From Bdellovibrionota bacterium (GTDB taxonomy: Bacteria; Bdellovibrionota; Bacteriovoracia; Bacteriovoracales; Bacteriovoracaceae): a DNA stretch of 7,521 nucleotides. Each line of letters begins with the position of its first letter. Position 1 is the first letter of the stretch. The stretch lies in assembly GCA_030836365.1 (NCBI GenBank), contig JAURQB010000107.1, positions 1 to 7,521 of the forward strand, read 5' to 3'. Below the pieces are notes generated by a model, which made no database searches, had not been told where the DNA came from, and saw only the letters and a list, made by a program, of their open reading frames with translations. Below are positions 1-6,532 of the stretch, in pieces. Position numbers and translations under genes: made by a program.

Positions 1-2
1 AA

Positions 3-605
3 AAACTTTATCTCACAGGAAGTATTGGCCCCGAAAAAAATAAAAGCCTTAAGCTAATTTCAACGCCAGACTTTACATGGCAACTCAATAACTCGCTCTC
101 CACAACAAATGTAAATGGAGTTTTTGATCAAAATAATTTTTCTCTAAATTTAAAAAAAGAAATTGATGCATTTGAAACACAGATAAGCACAAATTCCAAT
201 GAGGCCAATCGTCTATTGGGCCAAGCGTTTAATCGAGTTAGGCCTATTGAGCTTGTCGCTATTTTTAGCGGCGAATACTCCTATCCAAACTTTTCTCTCA
301 AATCAAACTCTCCCAAAAAAATAGGAAAAAGTGTTGAGAAAACTCTCAAGGCTAATTTTGGCAAAAAGATAAAGAATCAAAAAGATTCGGCCAAGAAAAA
401 AATTGAAAATCAAATTGCGTCACTTGATCAAGACTATCAAAACGAAAAAAATAAATTTTTAAAAAAACTAAAGCTTAATAAAATTGATTTTAAAAAGCTT
501 GGAGACGATCTTTTAAAAAAGAATCTAAAAAAAGTAGACATTAAAAAAGACCTCAAAAAACTGAAAGATATTGACTTAAAAAAGAGCTTGAAAAAACTCT
601 TCTAA
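3..605 (+). CDS. C-terminal part of a lysine-rich envelope protein, possibly TIGR03545 family (5' truncated)
   Basis: The frame is open from the left edge of the window to a TAA at 603-605, so only the last 200 residues are present and the true start lies outside; a TTG at 216 is merely internal. The first ~110 residues look beta-rich, with alternating polar and hydrophobic stretches and a segment reading FSGEYSYPNFSLKSN. The last 98 residues contain about 33 lysines in a predicted amphipathic helix or coiled coil with repeats such as LKKVDIKKDLKKL. A late 'sGt..nP.fslkSn' segment followed by a charged helical tail is what I recall of TIGR03545, an uncharacterised family of outer-membrane bacteria usually encoded next to TIGR03546; the assignment is from memory and tentative. 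An AsmA-like envelope protein is the alternative. The stop lies 13 nt before the next gene's start, which suggests an operon. Confidence 0.75.
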   Translation, partial: KLYLTGSIGPEKNKSLKLISTPDFTWQLNNSLSTTNVNGVFDQNNFSLNLKKEIDAFETQISTNSNEANRLLGQAFNRVRPIELVAIFSGEYSYPNFSLKSNSPKKIGKSVEKTLKANFGKKIKNQKDSAKKKIENQIASLDQDYQNEKNKFLKKLKLNKIDFKKLGDDLLKKNLKKVDIKKDLKKLKDIDLKKSLKKLF

Positions 606-610
606 AAGGA
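604..610 (+). promoter_or_regulatory. Shine-Dalgarno site that fixes the NamZ-family start
   Basis: AAAAGGA overlaps the stop codon of the upstream gene and ends 8 nt before the ATG at 619. The ATG at 610 would overlap the site itself and have no usable spacing, so 619 is the better start. The overlap of ribosome binding site and upstream stop also suggests coupled translation of the two genes. Confidence 0.7.
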
Positions 611-618
611 TGAAACAA

Positions 619-1806
619 ATGCAGACGACGTTACTTGGTATTGACCAAATTGAATCGAAAACAATGCTTGATAAGTTAGATGGAAACGTCGCTCTATTGG
701 CCCACTCTGCATCTTTTAACAGCAAGCTCGAGCACTCGGCCGAATTGCTCCAACAGTTACTCGGTAAGCGTTTAGTCAAACTCTTTGGCCCTCAGCATGG
801 ATTTGTCACTGATGTCCAAGACAATATGGTGGAAACAAAAGACTTTGTTCACCCCTATTTTAACATTCCTGTATTCAGTCTGTATGGAGAATTACGCTCA
901 CCAAGTAATGAAATGCTAGAGGGAGTTGATACTTTTGTTATTGACTTACAAGACGTAGGGACGCGCGTTTACACCTACATTCACACCATGAGCTACCTGC
1001 TTGAGGTATGTGCAAAAATGAAAATCAAAGTTGTGGTTCTCGATCGCCCCAACCCCGTTGGAGGAGAAATTATTGAGGGAAATATATTGAATCCCACATT
1101 TAAAAGTTTTGTCGGCCTTCACCCCATTCCCATGCGGCATGGACTGACAATGGCAGAAATGGCATTGTTGATTAATCAACAGTTTCTCCAAGAACCATGC
1201 GAGCTTGACGTCATCAAAATGCAAAATTGGAAACGTTCCTATTTCTGGGATGAGACTAATAAGAATTGGATTCTTCCTTCTCCTAATTTACCAACTTGGG
1301 AAGGCTCCATTAGTTTTGTGGGAAGTGTTTTATTTGAGGGAACGAACATCTCTGAGGGACGAGGAACAACTCGCTCGCTTGAATTAATTGGACATCCAAA
1401 ACTAGAGGCATTTCAGTTTGCTAAATACTTTAACCAAATACTAAAAAAGCATCAACTAGATGCTATGTATGCAAGACCTCAGGTTTTTCTGCCTACTTTT
1501 CAAAAATGGAAAGGTGAAGTTTGCCAAGGAATTCAATTGCATACAATTAATAAGAAGAATGCTCGCCCCTGGGCCGTTGGCCAAATTTTGTGTCGTGAGC
1601 TTTATCACCAACTAGGAGATGATTTTCAATGGAACACAAGTCCATATGAATATCAATTTAATGGTTATGCCATTGACTATATAAATGGAAGTGATCAAAT
1701 AAGAAGTTGGGTTGAGTCCAACGGAGACTTAAGTGAGTTAAAAGAAATTGAAAATCAAGGCCTAGACGCTTACAAAGAAAGTATCCGCTCTATCCAGCTT
1801 TATTAA
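619..1806 (+). CDS. DUF1343 / NamZ-family protein (exo-beta-N-acetylmuramidase-like, GH171)
   Basis: The 395-residue product matches the DUF1343 family over its whole length. Counting from 619, the family motifs appear in order: LFGPQHGF (55-62), a SLYGE segment (~87-91), DLQDVGTRVYTY (109-120), VLDRPNP (140-146), MRHGLTMAE (172-180), PSPNLPTWEG (220-229) and FEGTNISEGRGTT (239-251). Characterised members such as Bacillus subtilis NamZ (YbbC) remove MurNAc from the non-reducing end of peptidoglycan fragments; that activity here is inferred from the family. The length is usual for the family, but the N-terminus has no hydrophobic signal peptide, so the protein may be cytoplasmic and act in wall recycling. 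The motif that reads PEHGF in the Bacillus type is PQHGF here (Q59). It probably shares a transcript with the upstream gene. The 3' end overlaps the convergent hydrolase gene by 17 bp. The alternative start at 610 adds three residues. Confidence 0.9.
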   Translation: MQTTLLGIDQIESKTMLDKLDGNVALLAHSASFNSKLEHSAELLQQLLGKRLVKLFGPQHGFVTDVQDNMVETKDFVHPYFNIPVFSLYGELRSPSNEMLEGVDTFVIDLQDVGTRVYTYIHTMSYLLEVCAKMKIKVVVLDRPNPVGGEIIEGNILNPTFKSFVGLHPIPMRHGLTMAEMALLINQQFLQEPCELDVIKMQNWKRSYFWDETNKNWILPSPNLPTWEGSISFVGSVLFEGTNISEGRGTTRSLELIGHPKLEAFQFAKYFNQILKKHQLDAMYARPQVFLPTFQKWKGEVCQGIQLHTINKKNARPWAVGQILCRELYHQLGDDFQWNTSPYEYQFNGYAIDYINGSDQIRSWVESNGDLSELKEIENQGLDAYKESIRSIQLY

Positions 1807-2779
1807 TACTAATTTTTAAGCAATGCGATTCTAAAAACTCATAAGCTTTTTGCTCACTTATATATTCATTTTTCAAATTCAGCCCCATGAAGCCAACATG
1901 TCCGCCAAAAACAGGAGTTTTTAATTCCAACAAAGGATTATTTTCAACCTGCTCGTGGGGATAGCATTGGGGACTTAAAATAGGGTCATTAAGTGCATTA
2001 ACAATTTTTGTTGGGATGCGAACTTTCGGCAGAGAAAAAATAGAGCTGCATTCTTTATAATAATGAGCGGCGTTTAGAAAACCATGTAGCGGCCCCGTTA
2101 CCAGGTTATCGAATTGAATAATATTTTTGGCAAGTAAGACTTTTTTAAGATCCAACTCTTTTAATTGGCCGACTCTTCTTTTTTGAATAATTTTCTTTTT
2201 CATCGTAAATAAAAAATTTTGTTCATAGATTTTGTTAACCGCCTCTCCTATTGTTCGAGCACCAGAGCTCAAATGACAGGGTACAGAAAATACGCAGGAG
2301 CTTGTAATTTCCTTAGGAATACTCTTGGCCCGATCACCAAGATATTTAAGTGTAATATTTCCCCCTAAAGAAAAACCCACTAGCGAAACTTGTTCAATAT
2401 TTTTCACCTTTAGGGCATGTCGAATAACAAAATCAAGATCATCAATATCTCCTGAATGATAAAACCGAGGGAGACGATTTATTTCTCCACTACAACTGCG
2501 ATAATTCCACGCGCACACATTCCATCCTCGCTGTGAAAAATATTTGGCCATCCCTAAAATATAGGCTTGATCACTCTTGCCTTCAAGTCCGTGAGAGAGA
2601 ACCAATAACTTTCTAGAGTTAGGCACATGCACCCAATCAATATCAATGAAGTCACCATCAGGAGTATCAACTCTCTCCCGCGTGGCCGAAATACCTTTAA
2701 CGGTTCTAAATAAGTAGGGTAAAATTGTCTCGATATGGCCGAGAGGACTAACTAAGTTTTTATTCATCAGATTTTTCAT
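1790..2779 (-). CDS. YheT-family alpha/beta-fold hydrolase
   Basis: The 329-residue product matches the YheT/ABHD1-3 hydrolase family in length (E. coli YheT is about 340 residues) and pattern. The N-terminal 'GHIETILPYLFR...RERVDTPDGDFIDIDW' region is split by a short linker and is typical of the family. An oxyanion-side HGLEG is at 63-67, a WNYRSCSGEINRLPRFYHSG-type segment at 91-110, and the nucleophile elbow GFSLGG puts the catalytic Ser at 137. The probable triad partners are Asp265 (in NALNDP) and His294 (in GGHVGF). No signal peptide is seen, so it is likely cytosolic or peripheral. Family members are esterase/lipase-like hydrolases of mostly unknown natural substrate. The chosen ATG at 2779 has only a weak AGG three bases upstream; an ATG at 2767 is an alternative. 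A perfect TATAAT lies upstream at 2797-2802, so it may have its own promoter. Confidence 0.92.
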   Translation of the reverse strand: MKNLMNKNLVSPLGHIETILPYLFRTVKGISATRERVDTPDGDFIDIDWVHVPNSRKLLVLSHGLEGKSDQAYILGMAKYFSQRGWNVCAWNYRSCSGEINRLPRFYHSGDIDDLDFVIRHALKVKNIEQVSLVGFSLGGNITLKYLGDRAKSIPKEITSSCVFSVPCHLSSGARTIGEAVNKIYEQNFLFTMKKKIIQKRRVGQLKELDLKKVLLAKNIIQFDNLVTGPLHGFLNAAHYYKECSSIFSLPKVRIPTKIVNALNDPILSPQCYPHEQVENNPLLELKTPVFGGHVGFMGLNLKNEYISEQKAYEFLESHCLKISINKAG

Positions 2780-2796
2780 GGACCTATTTTACAAAA

Positions 2797-2802
2797 ATTA
2801 TA
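2797..2802 (-). promoter_or_regulatory. Candidate -10 element for the YheT-type hydrolase gene
   Basis: On the minus strand this reads TATAAT, a perfect -10 hexamer, 17 nt before the ATG at 2779. Transcription would begin near 2790 and leave a leader of about 11 nt containing a weak AGG. No good -35 hexamer is found at 16-18 bp. The local sequence is very AT-rich, so a chance match is possible. Confidence 0.4.
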
Positions 2803-2864
2803 CACAATTTTTTATCGGCCAAATTTTTCCTAATAAGAATGTAACGAATAAAAAAAGATCTTGT

Positions 2865-3827
2865 TTAAAAAAAGAACCTGTTTTCGGTGAAAGAGCGCTC
2901 ATCAAAATCCGTGTTCAGTATTTCATCTGCAGAAACGCGGATAATTTTGATGTGCATTTCAGCAATATTACCGCGCCAGTAATTCCAATTTCGCCCTAAC
3001 TCACTAGGTAATGAAAACTGTAAAATTGAATGATTAGATTTCATTTCAAGCTCACCTGAGCGAAGAACAAATTGCGTTGAATATCCAGTTCTTAAGTGCC
3101 TGAGTGTGATAATCGTTTTTATGTCGCTGGCTTTTTCCGTTTGACCAATTTGTAACTGGGTAAATCCATTTTGGTAAGTGATCAAATCAGGAATCTGCGA
3201 AACAGGTGCTAAGAACCGCTCCCTTGAAATAGAAGATATCTCATAGCTTCGTTGATAATAACCACGTCGGCCTTGATTTTGGGAAGTTAGTTTTGCAAAA
3301 ATAATGGGCCCATTAAAATCATTACTTAACAAGGAGATTTGATCATTAATTAAGTTAACGTCAAACTCGATATAAGAATATTCCCTTGGTATTTCGCCAA
3401 ATGAAAAAGTTAAATTCGCCACGCTACGATACATAAACCGACGTTCAGTGCGAGTCACTTGCTCATACACTGTTTGTGGGCCACATTGACGCTGAACAGT
3501 CGTCACTGGCCGGCACCACTGCCGCGCAGGAGTGTCATAGCACCCATAAGTCGGAACACATCGTGGCCCATAAGGAGTTGGGTGACAAATAGGTCTTGTC
3601 TGGCAAACTCTCTGGCCAGGTACCCATTCACAGTAATTTTGAGTTACCGGCACATCTGTGCACACATTTCTCGTTACGGGAATTTGCTGTGTGTACGTAA
3701 CGTTTTGATAATAATCTTCTTCCAAATAAACTTGTTGATCGGAACGAGAACCTGAGTATATTACTCTCTCTGTTGCCGCAAATAAATGAAATGAAACGAA
3801 TACACCAAGTACAATAAAATATTTCAT
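2865..3827 (-). CDS. Secreted protein with an eight-cysteine module, function unknown
   Basis: The 320-residue protein starts with a clear Sec signal peptide: a short basic start, a hydrophobic core at 4-16, and probable cleavage after A17 or A18. There is no lipobox. Residues ~40-130 form a Cys-, Pro-, Tyr- and Thr-rich module with eight cysteines at 56, 66, 75, 81, 90, 96, 105 and 115, and repeated VPV/PVT-like strands (IPVTRNVC, VPVTQNYC, RPVTTVQRQC). All eight could pair as disulfides in the periplasm or outside the cell. Residues ~133-320 are beta-rich without cysteine, and the protein ends in an aromatic RFFF. I do not recognise the family. The start ATG at 3827 has a weak GGGG site 5 nt upstream. 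The gene follows the small Cys-rich gene at 87 nt and precedes the hydrolase gene at 85 nt, all on the same strand. Confidence 0.88.
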   Translation of the reverse strand: MKYFIVLGVFVSFHLFAATERVIYSGSRSDQQVYLEEDYYQNVTYTQQIPVTRNVCTDVPVTQNYCEWVPGQRVCQTRPICHPTPYGPRCVPTYGCYDTPARQWCRPVTTVQRQCGPQTVYEQVTRTERRFMYRSVANLTFSFGEIPREYSYIEFDVNLINDQISLLSNDFNGPIIFAKLTSQNQGRRGYYQRSYEISSISRERFLAPVSQIPDLITYQNGFTQLQIGQTEKASDIKTIITLRHLRTGYSTQFVLRSGELEMKSNHSILQFSLPSELGRNWNYWRGNIAEMHIKIIRVSADEILNTDFDERSFTENRFFF

Positions 3828-3914
3828 CAGAACCCCAAGATAAATTTACTAAAGGTTCCCATGTCTTGGTTCTTCATGACAAGTGGATGTCAGATATTGT
3901 TGAAAACAATTGCT

Positions 3915-4199
3915 CTACAGTTTAGTAAATACTCTTTTACCGTCTTCAATACACATTTCAACTTCTGTTAAGTAAGGCTCCAGCGGTTCAGGTAATTTTG
4001 TTGAAATAGTTCGCCCTCGAATGGACTTCATTGCACGATTTTCAATCCGCCCCATCTTCGTGACACAGACACGAGTGCCAAAATTTCGATCAAAAGTACA
4101 CTTAGATTTCCCAACGACAGTAAGGATATGGCACTCTTTAGGAATACAAGAAGCGCAAATGAGAAGAGTCATTAATAAGAAAAATAAACGTTTTCCCAC
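3915..4199 (-). CDS. Small Cys-rich probable lipoprotein, function unknown
   Basis: The 94-residue product has a basic start (MGKR), a hydrophobic core at 5-14 and a lipobox-like ICASC, which makes C18 the likely lipidated residue. The -3 position is Cys rather than the usual Leu/Val, so the lipobox is atypical. The mature part keeps Cys 23, 34, 45 and 82, and the first three are exactly 11 residues apart, consistent with disulfides in the periplasm. No family is recognised. The start is GTG, supported by an AAAGGA site with 6-nt spacing. It is the first of three genes in the minus-strand block and is divergent from the permease gene, 98 bp away. The short length and atypical lipobox leave some doubt, but the ribosome binding site, signal sequence and neighbour all favour a real gene. 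Confidence 0.75.
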   Translation of the reverse strand: MGKRLFFLLMTLLICASCIPKECHILTVVGKSKCTFDRNFGTRVCVTKMGRIENRAMKSIRGRTISTKLPEPLEPYLTEVEMCIEDGKRVFTKL

Positions 4200-4205
4200 C
4201 TGTTA

Positions 4206-4211
4206 TCCTTT
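4206..4211 (-). promoter_or_regulatory. Shine-Dalgarno site supporting the GTG start at 4199
   Basis: The minus strand reads AAAGGA, then six bases, then GTG. This is the strongest ribosome binding site in the minus-strand block and is the main reason to accept a GTG start and hence a complete signal peptide. Confidence 0.7.
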
Positions 4212-4226
4212 GATGCAATTAAACCT

Positions 4227-4254
4227 TTGTGGTTTCAAGTACATAGTTTAAGAT
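4227..4254 (+). promoter_or_regulatory. Weak candidate promoter for the permease gene
   Basis: TTGTGG (4227-4232) and TAAGAT (4249-4254) are spaced by 16 bp and match the sigma-70 hexamers at 3/6 and 4/6 positions. They lie in the 98-bp gap between the divergent lipoprotein and permease genes. A start near 4261 would give a leader of about 37 nt. The match is poor, and no convincing promoter was found for the opposite strand here. Confidence 0.2.
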
Positions 4255-4297
4255 TAAAGAGTAATTAACTTTTCAACAAGGGTGCAAGTTTTTTCCA

Positions 4298-6529
4298 ATG
4301 AAAAAAATTGAAGGAAACCTCACATTACTTCCTGTTATCTCTATAAGTATCTCCGCGATGTTGGGCAGTGGGCTCTTTGTTCTCCCGGGAATTGCTTATT
4401 TAAAAACCGGAGGCACCGTTTGGCTAGCTTATTTATTGGCGGCCGTCGCCGTTTTACCGGCCGCACTTAGTAAATCAGAGCTTGCGAGTGCCATGCCAAC
4501 AAGTGGTGGAACCTATGTTTATCTCGAGCGAACGTTTGGCCCCTTGGTTGGCACGGTAGCCGGACTTGGCCTGTGGCTTTCTCTTCTTTTTAAAAGCGCG
4601 CTCGCCCTAGTTGGTTTTGGCTCCTACCTTGAAGTGCTGGCCAGTGTGAATCTTCACCACACCTCCATGGGACTGCTGGTTTTTATTACCGCTCTTAATA
4701 TCATAGGGACGGGAAAAGTTTCAAAGGCCCTTACCTTTATTGTTGGGTTTACCTTATTGACCTTAATTTTCTTGGAATTCGCCTCTTTGAATTATCTTAA
4801 CCATGATCGAGTGGTAGAAAATTTTCCACACGGTTTTACAGGTCTATTTGAAGCGACCGCATTGGTTTTTGTCTCCTATGCAGGCGTAACGAAAGTTGCG
4901 GCCATTGCAGAAGAAATAAAAGATCCATCTAAAAACCTTCCTCGAGGAATTTTACTCTCTCTTTTGGTCGTGACAATCCTTTATTCTTCAGTCAATTTTA
5001 TTTTGAGTATGACCTTCTCACCAGATCAACTCTCCAACAACCTAAGACCCATCTATGATTTAGGCGCTCTTGTAGGCGGTAATGTTGGAGGAATTATTTT
5101 GGCCGTGACGGCCATTTTATGTATGACGTCGATGGCCAATGCAGGTCTTCTCGCCAGCTCAAGATTTCCATTTGCGATGAGTAGGGATCATTTGTTTCCC
5201 GGTATGTTTGGGAAACTCAATAGTCGATTTCTGACGCCTACCACCTCCATTTTCGCCTCGGCGATTATTATTGGTGTAGCAATATCTTTTCTGAATATTG
5301 AGATCATCGCAAAGCTTGCCTCGGCCTTTATTTTGATAATTTATGTTTCTGAAAGTATCGCTGTTATCGTCCTGCGTGAAACGCGCGTTCAGTGGTATAA
5401 GCCAAAGTACAAAAGTTTATTTTATCCCTGGGCCCAGGTTTTTGGTATAGTCAGTGGACTCGCTCTACTTTCCTCTCTAGGCATAACCGTGATCGCCAAA
5501 TGTGCCGCGCTCATCGTCATTCCGGGAATTTTGTTTTACCTCGTTTATGGAAGAAGATTCACAACGAGAAAAGGCGTTTTAGGCTTTAGACTCCCAAGAA
5601 AAGATTTAGTTGAAGAGCCAAGCAGTCTGGAGCTTAACCCAGTCACAAGTTTAGATTTGTCTGAGGATGCCCAAGTGATCGTCTCCTTGTTTGGAAAAGA
5701 GCGATCACCCGAAATGCTGATTGAAATGGGAGCGGCCTTGGCCGATGGTAACAGACTTGAGGTTGCCCACCTAACAGAGGTTCCTGAGCAAACGGATCTT
5801 CGAGATTTTTCAGAAGAACCGATGGGCCTTGGCAGCTTGCGCCGCCGAGTTATTGCTATGGCCATGCAACATAAAATTCCCGTCACCTTTGACCCAATTG
5901 TTAGTCATGATTTACTAAAATCAATTTATACGATGAGCTCGAGGCTTCACAGTCGTTGGCTAATGGTCGAGTTTGGAGGGCGCACACGGGGCGCTTTTAC
6001 CATGCACAACCCAATTGGCTGGCTACAAGATCATCTTGATTGCCATCTTGGTATTTTTAGAGACGCAGGTGTTCGCTATATTCGAAAAATCATGGTGATT
6101 ATGAAAGATCATCACAATGATCAAATGATTATCGATACGGCAGATCATTTATGTCGTGTCCATAAAGCAGAAATGACACTTATTGGTTTTATCGGCCATC
6201 AGGCCCAACCTGAAGAAGTTAAAGATAAAGAGGAAGTCATCGCTGGAGCGCGCGAGGAATATATTCGAGGTATTAAATCCGCGAAAGAAATTTCTCAAGG
6301 AGTAAGCGATTACACCGGCAATCATATTTCCGTGAAAATCATCCAAGGAATGGATCTCATTTCTGGCCTTGTTGCCGCCAGTGCGAACTATGATTTAATG
6401 GTTCTCGGTGTCGATGTGTATCGAGGACGCTCTCTAGATAAAAAAATATTTGGCGGCGTCGATGATCGTTTGACTGAAAAAGCCCATTGTTCAGTTTTAA
6501 AAATTAGGCCATTTGAGCAAAATCTTTAA
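4298..6529 (+). CDS. APC-superfamily amino acid permease with two C-terminal universal stress protein domains
   Basis: The 743-residue protein has an N-terminal permease of about 12 TM segments (residues ~10-418). TM1 carries the unwound-helix motif GSGLFVLPG (23-31), and after TM6 comes the family signature EEIKDPSKNLPRGI (205-218), both typical of APC-type amino acid transporters. A basic linker (418-435) leads to a cytoplasmic region with two USP-like folds. The first (~457-590) is degenerate; the second (~595-738) ends in the GGVDDRLTEKAHCSVLKIRP pattern normal for USP domains. The USP ATP loop G-x2-G-x9-G-(S/T) is altered: G704 is five residues from G710, and G720 is followed by Val. Nucleotide binding is therefore uncertain. 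Permease-USP fusions occur in archaea and bacteria and are thought to sense stress or nucleotides. The substrate is unknown, probably an amino acid. The Shine-Dalgarno is poor (AAGGG, 15 nt from the ATG). The gene ends 3 nt from the convergent gene. Confidence 0.92.
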   Translation: MKKIEGNLTLLPVISISISAMLGSGLFVLPGIAYLKTGGTVWLAYLLAAVAVLPAALSKSELASAMPTSGGTYVYLERTFGPLVGTVAGLGLWLSLLFKSALALVGFGSYLEVLASVNLHHTSMGLLVFITALNIIGTGKVSKALTFIVGFTLLTLIFLEFASLNYLNHDRVVENFPHGFTGLFEATALVFVSYAGVTKVAAIAEEIKDPSKNLPRGILLSLLVVTILYSSVNFILSMTFSPDQLSNNLRPIYDLGALVGGNVGGIILAVTAILCMTSMANAGLLASSRFPFAMSRDHLFPGMFGKLNSRFLTPTTSIFASAIIIGVAISFLNIEIIAKLASAFILIIYVSESIAVIVLRETRVQWYKPKYKSLFYPWAQVFGIVSGLALLSSLGITVIAKCAALIVIPGILFYLVYGRRFTTRKGVLGFRLPRKDLVEEPSSLELNPVTSLDLSEDAQVIVSLFGKERSPEMLIEMGAALADGNRLEVAHLTEVPEQTDLRDFSEEPMGLGSLRRRVIAMAMQHKIPVTFDPIVSHDLLKSIYTMSSRLHSRWLMVEFGGRTRGAFTMHNPIGWLQDHLDCHLGIFRDAGVRYIRKIMVIMKDHHNDQMIIDTADHLCRVHKAEMTLIGFIGHQAQPEEVKDKEEVIAGAREEYIRGIKSAKEISQGVSDYTGNHISVKIIQGMDLISGLVAASANYDLMVLGVDVYRGRSLDKKIFGGVDDRLTEKAHCSVLKIRPFEQNL

Positions 6530-6532
6530 CAC

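Noticed and set aside
216..605. Short gene starting at TTG 216
   Set aside because: The frame is open all the way to the left edge with coding-like sequence, so 216 is an internal codon of a larger truncated gene.
576..779. Minus-strand ORF over the start of the NamZ gene
   Set aside because: It lies opposite the well-supported NamZ-family frame and has no recognisable family or ribosome binding site.
1807..1860. Possible bidirectional terminator past the NamZ stop (AGCAA ... TTGCT and A/T runs)
   Set aside because: The pairing is only five bp with a long loop and lies inside the hydrolase coding sequence.
3459..3755. Plus-strand ORF of 98 residues opposite the Cys-rich gene
   Set aside because: It is antisense to a gene with a clear signal peptide and ordered cysteines; its own sequence has no domain and no Shine-Dalgarno.
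3896..3910. Hairpin ATTGTT-GAA-AACAAT after the lipoprotein stop, considered as a terminator
   Set aside because: The 6-bp stem is almost all A/T and no T-run follows on the minus strand, so it is unlikely to stop transcription.
4021..4251. Plus-strand ORF spanning the lipoprotein gene and the divergent spacer
   Set aside because: It is antisense to the lipoprotein gene, which has a good ribosome binding site and signal peptide; it crosses the probable promoter region.
5545..5886. Minus-strand ORF of 113 residues inside the permease-USP gene
   Set aside because: The opposite strand encodes the linker and first USP domain in an uninterrupted 743-residue frame.
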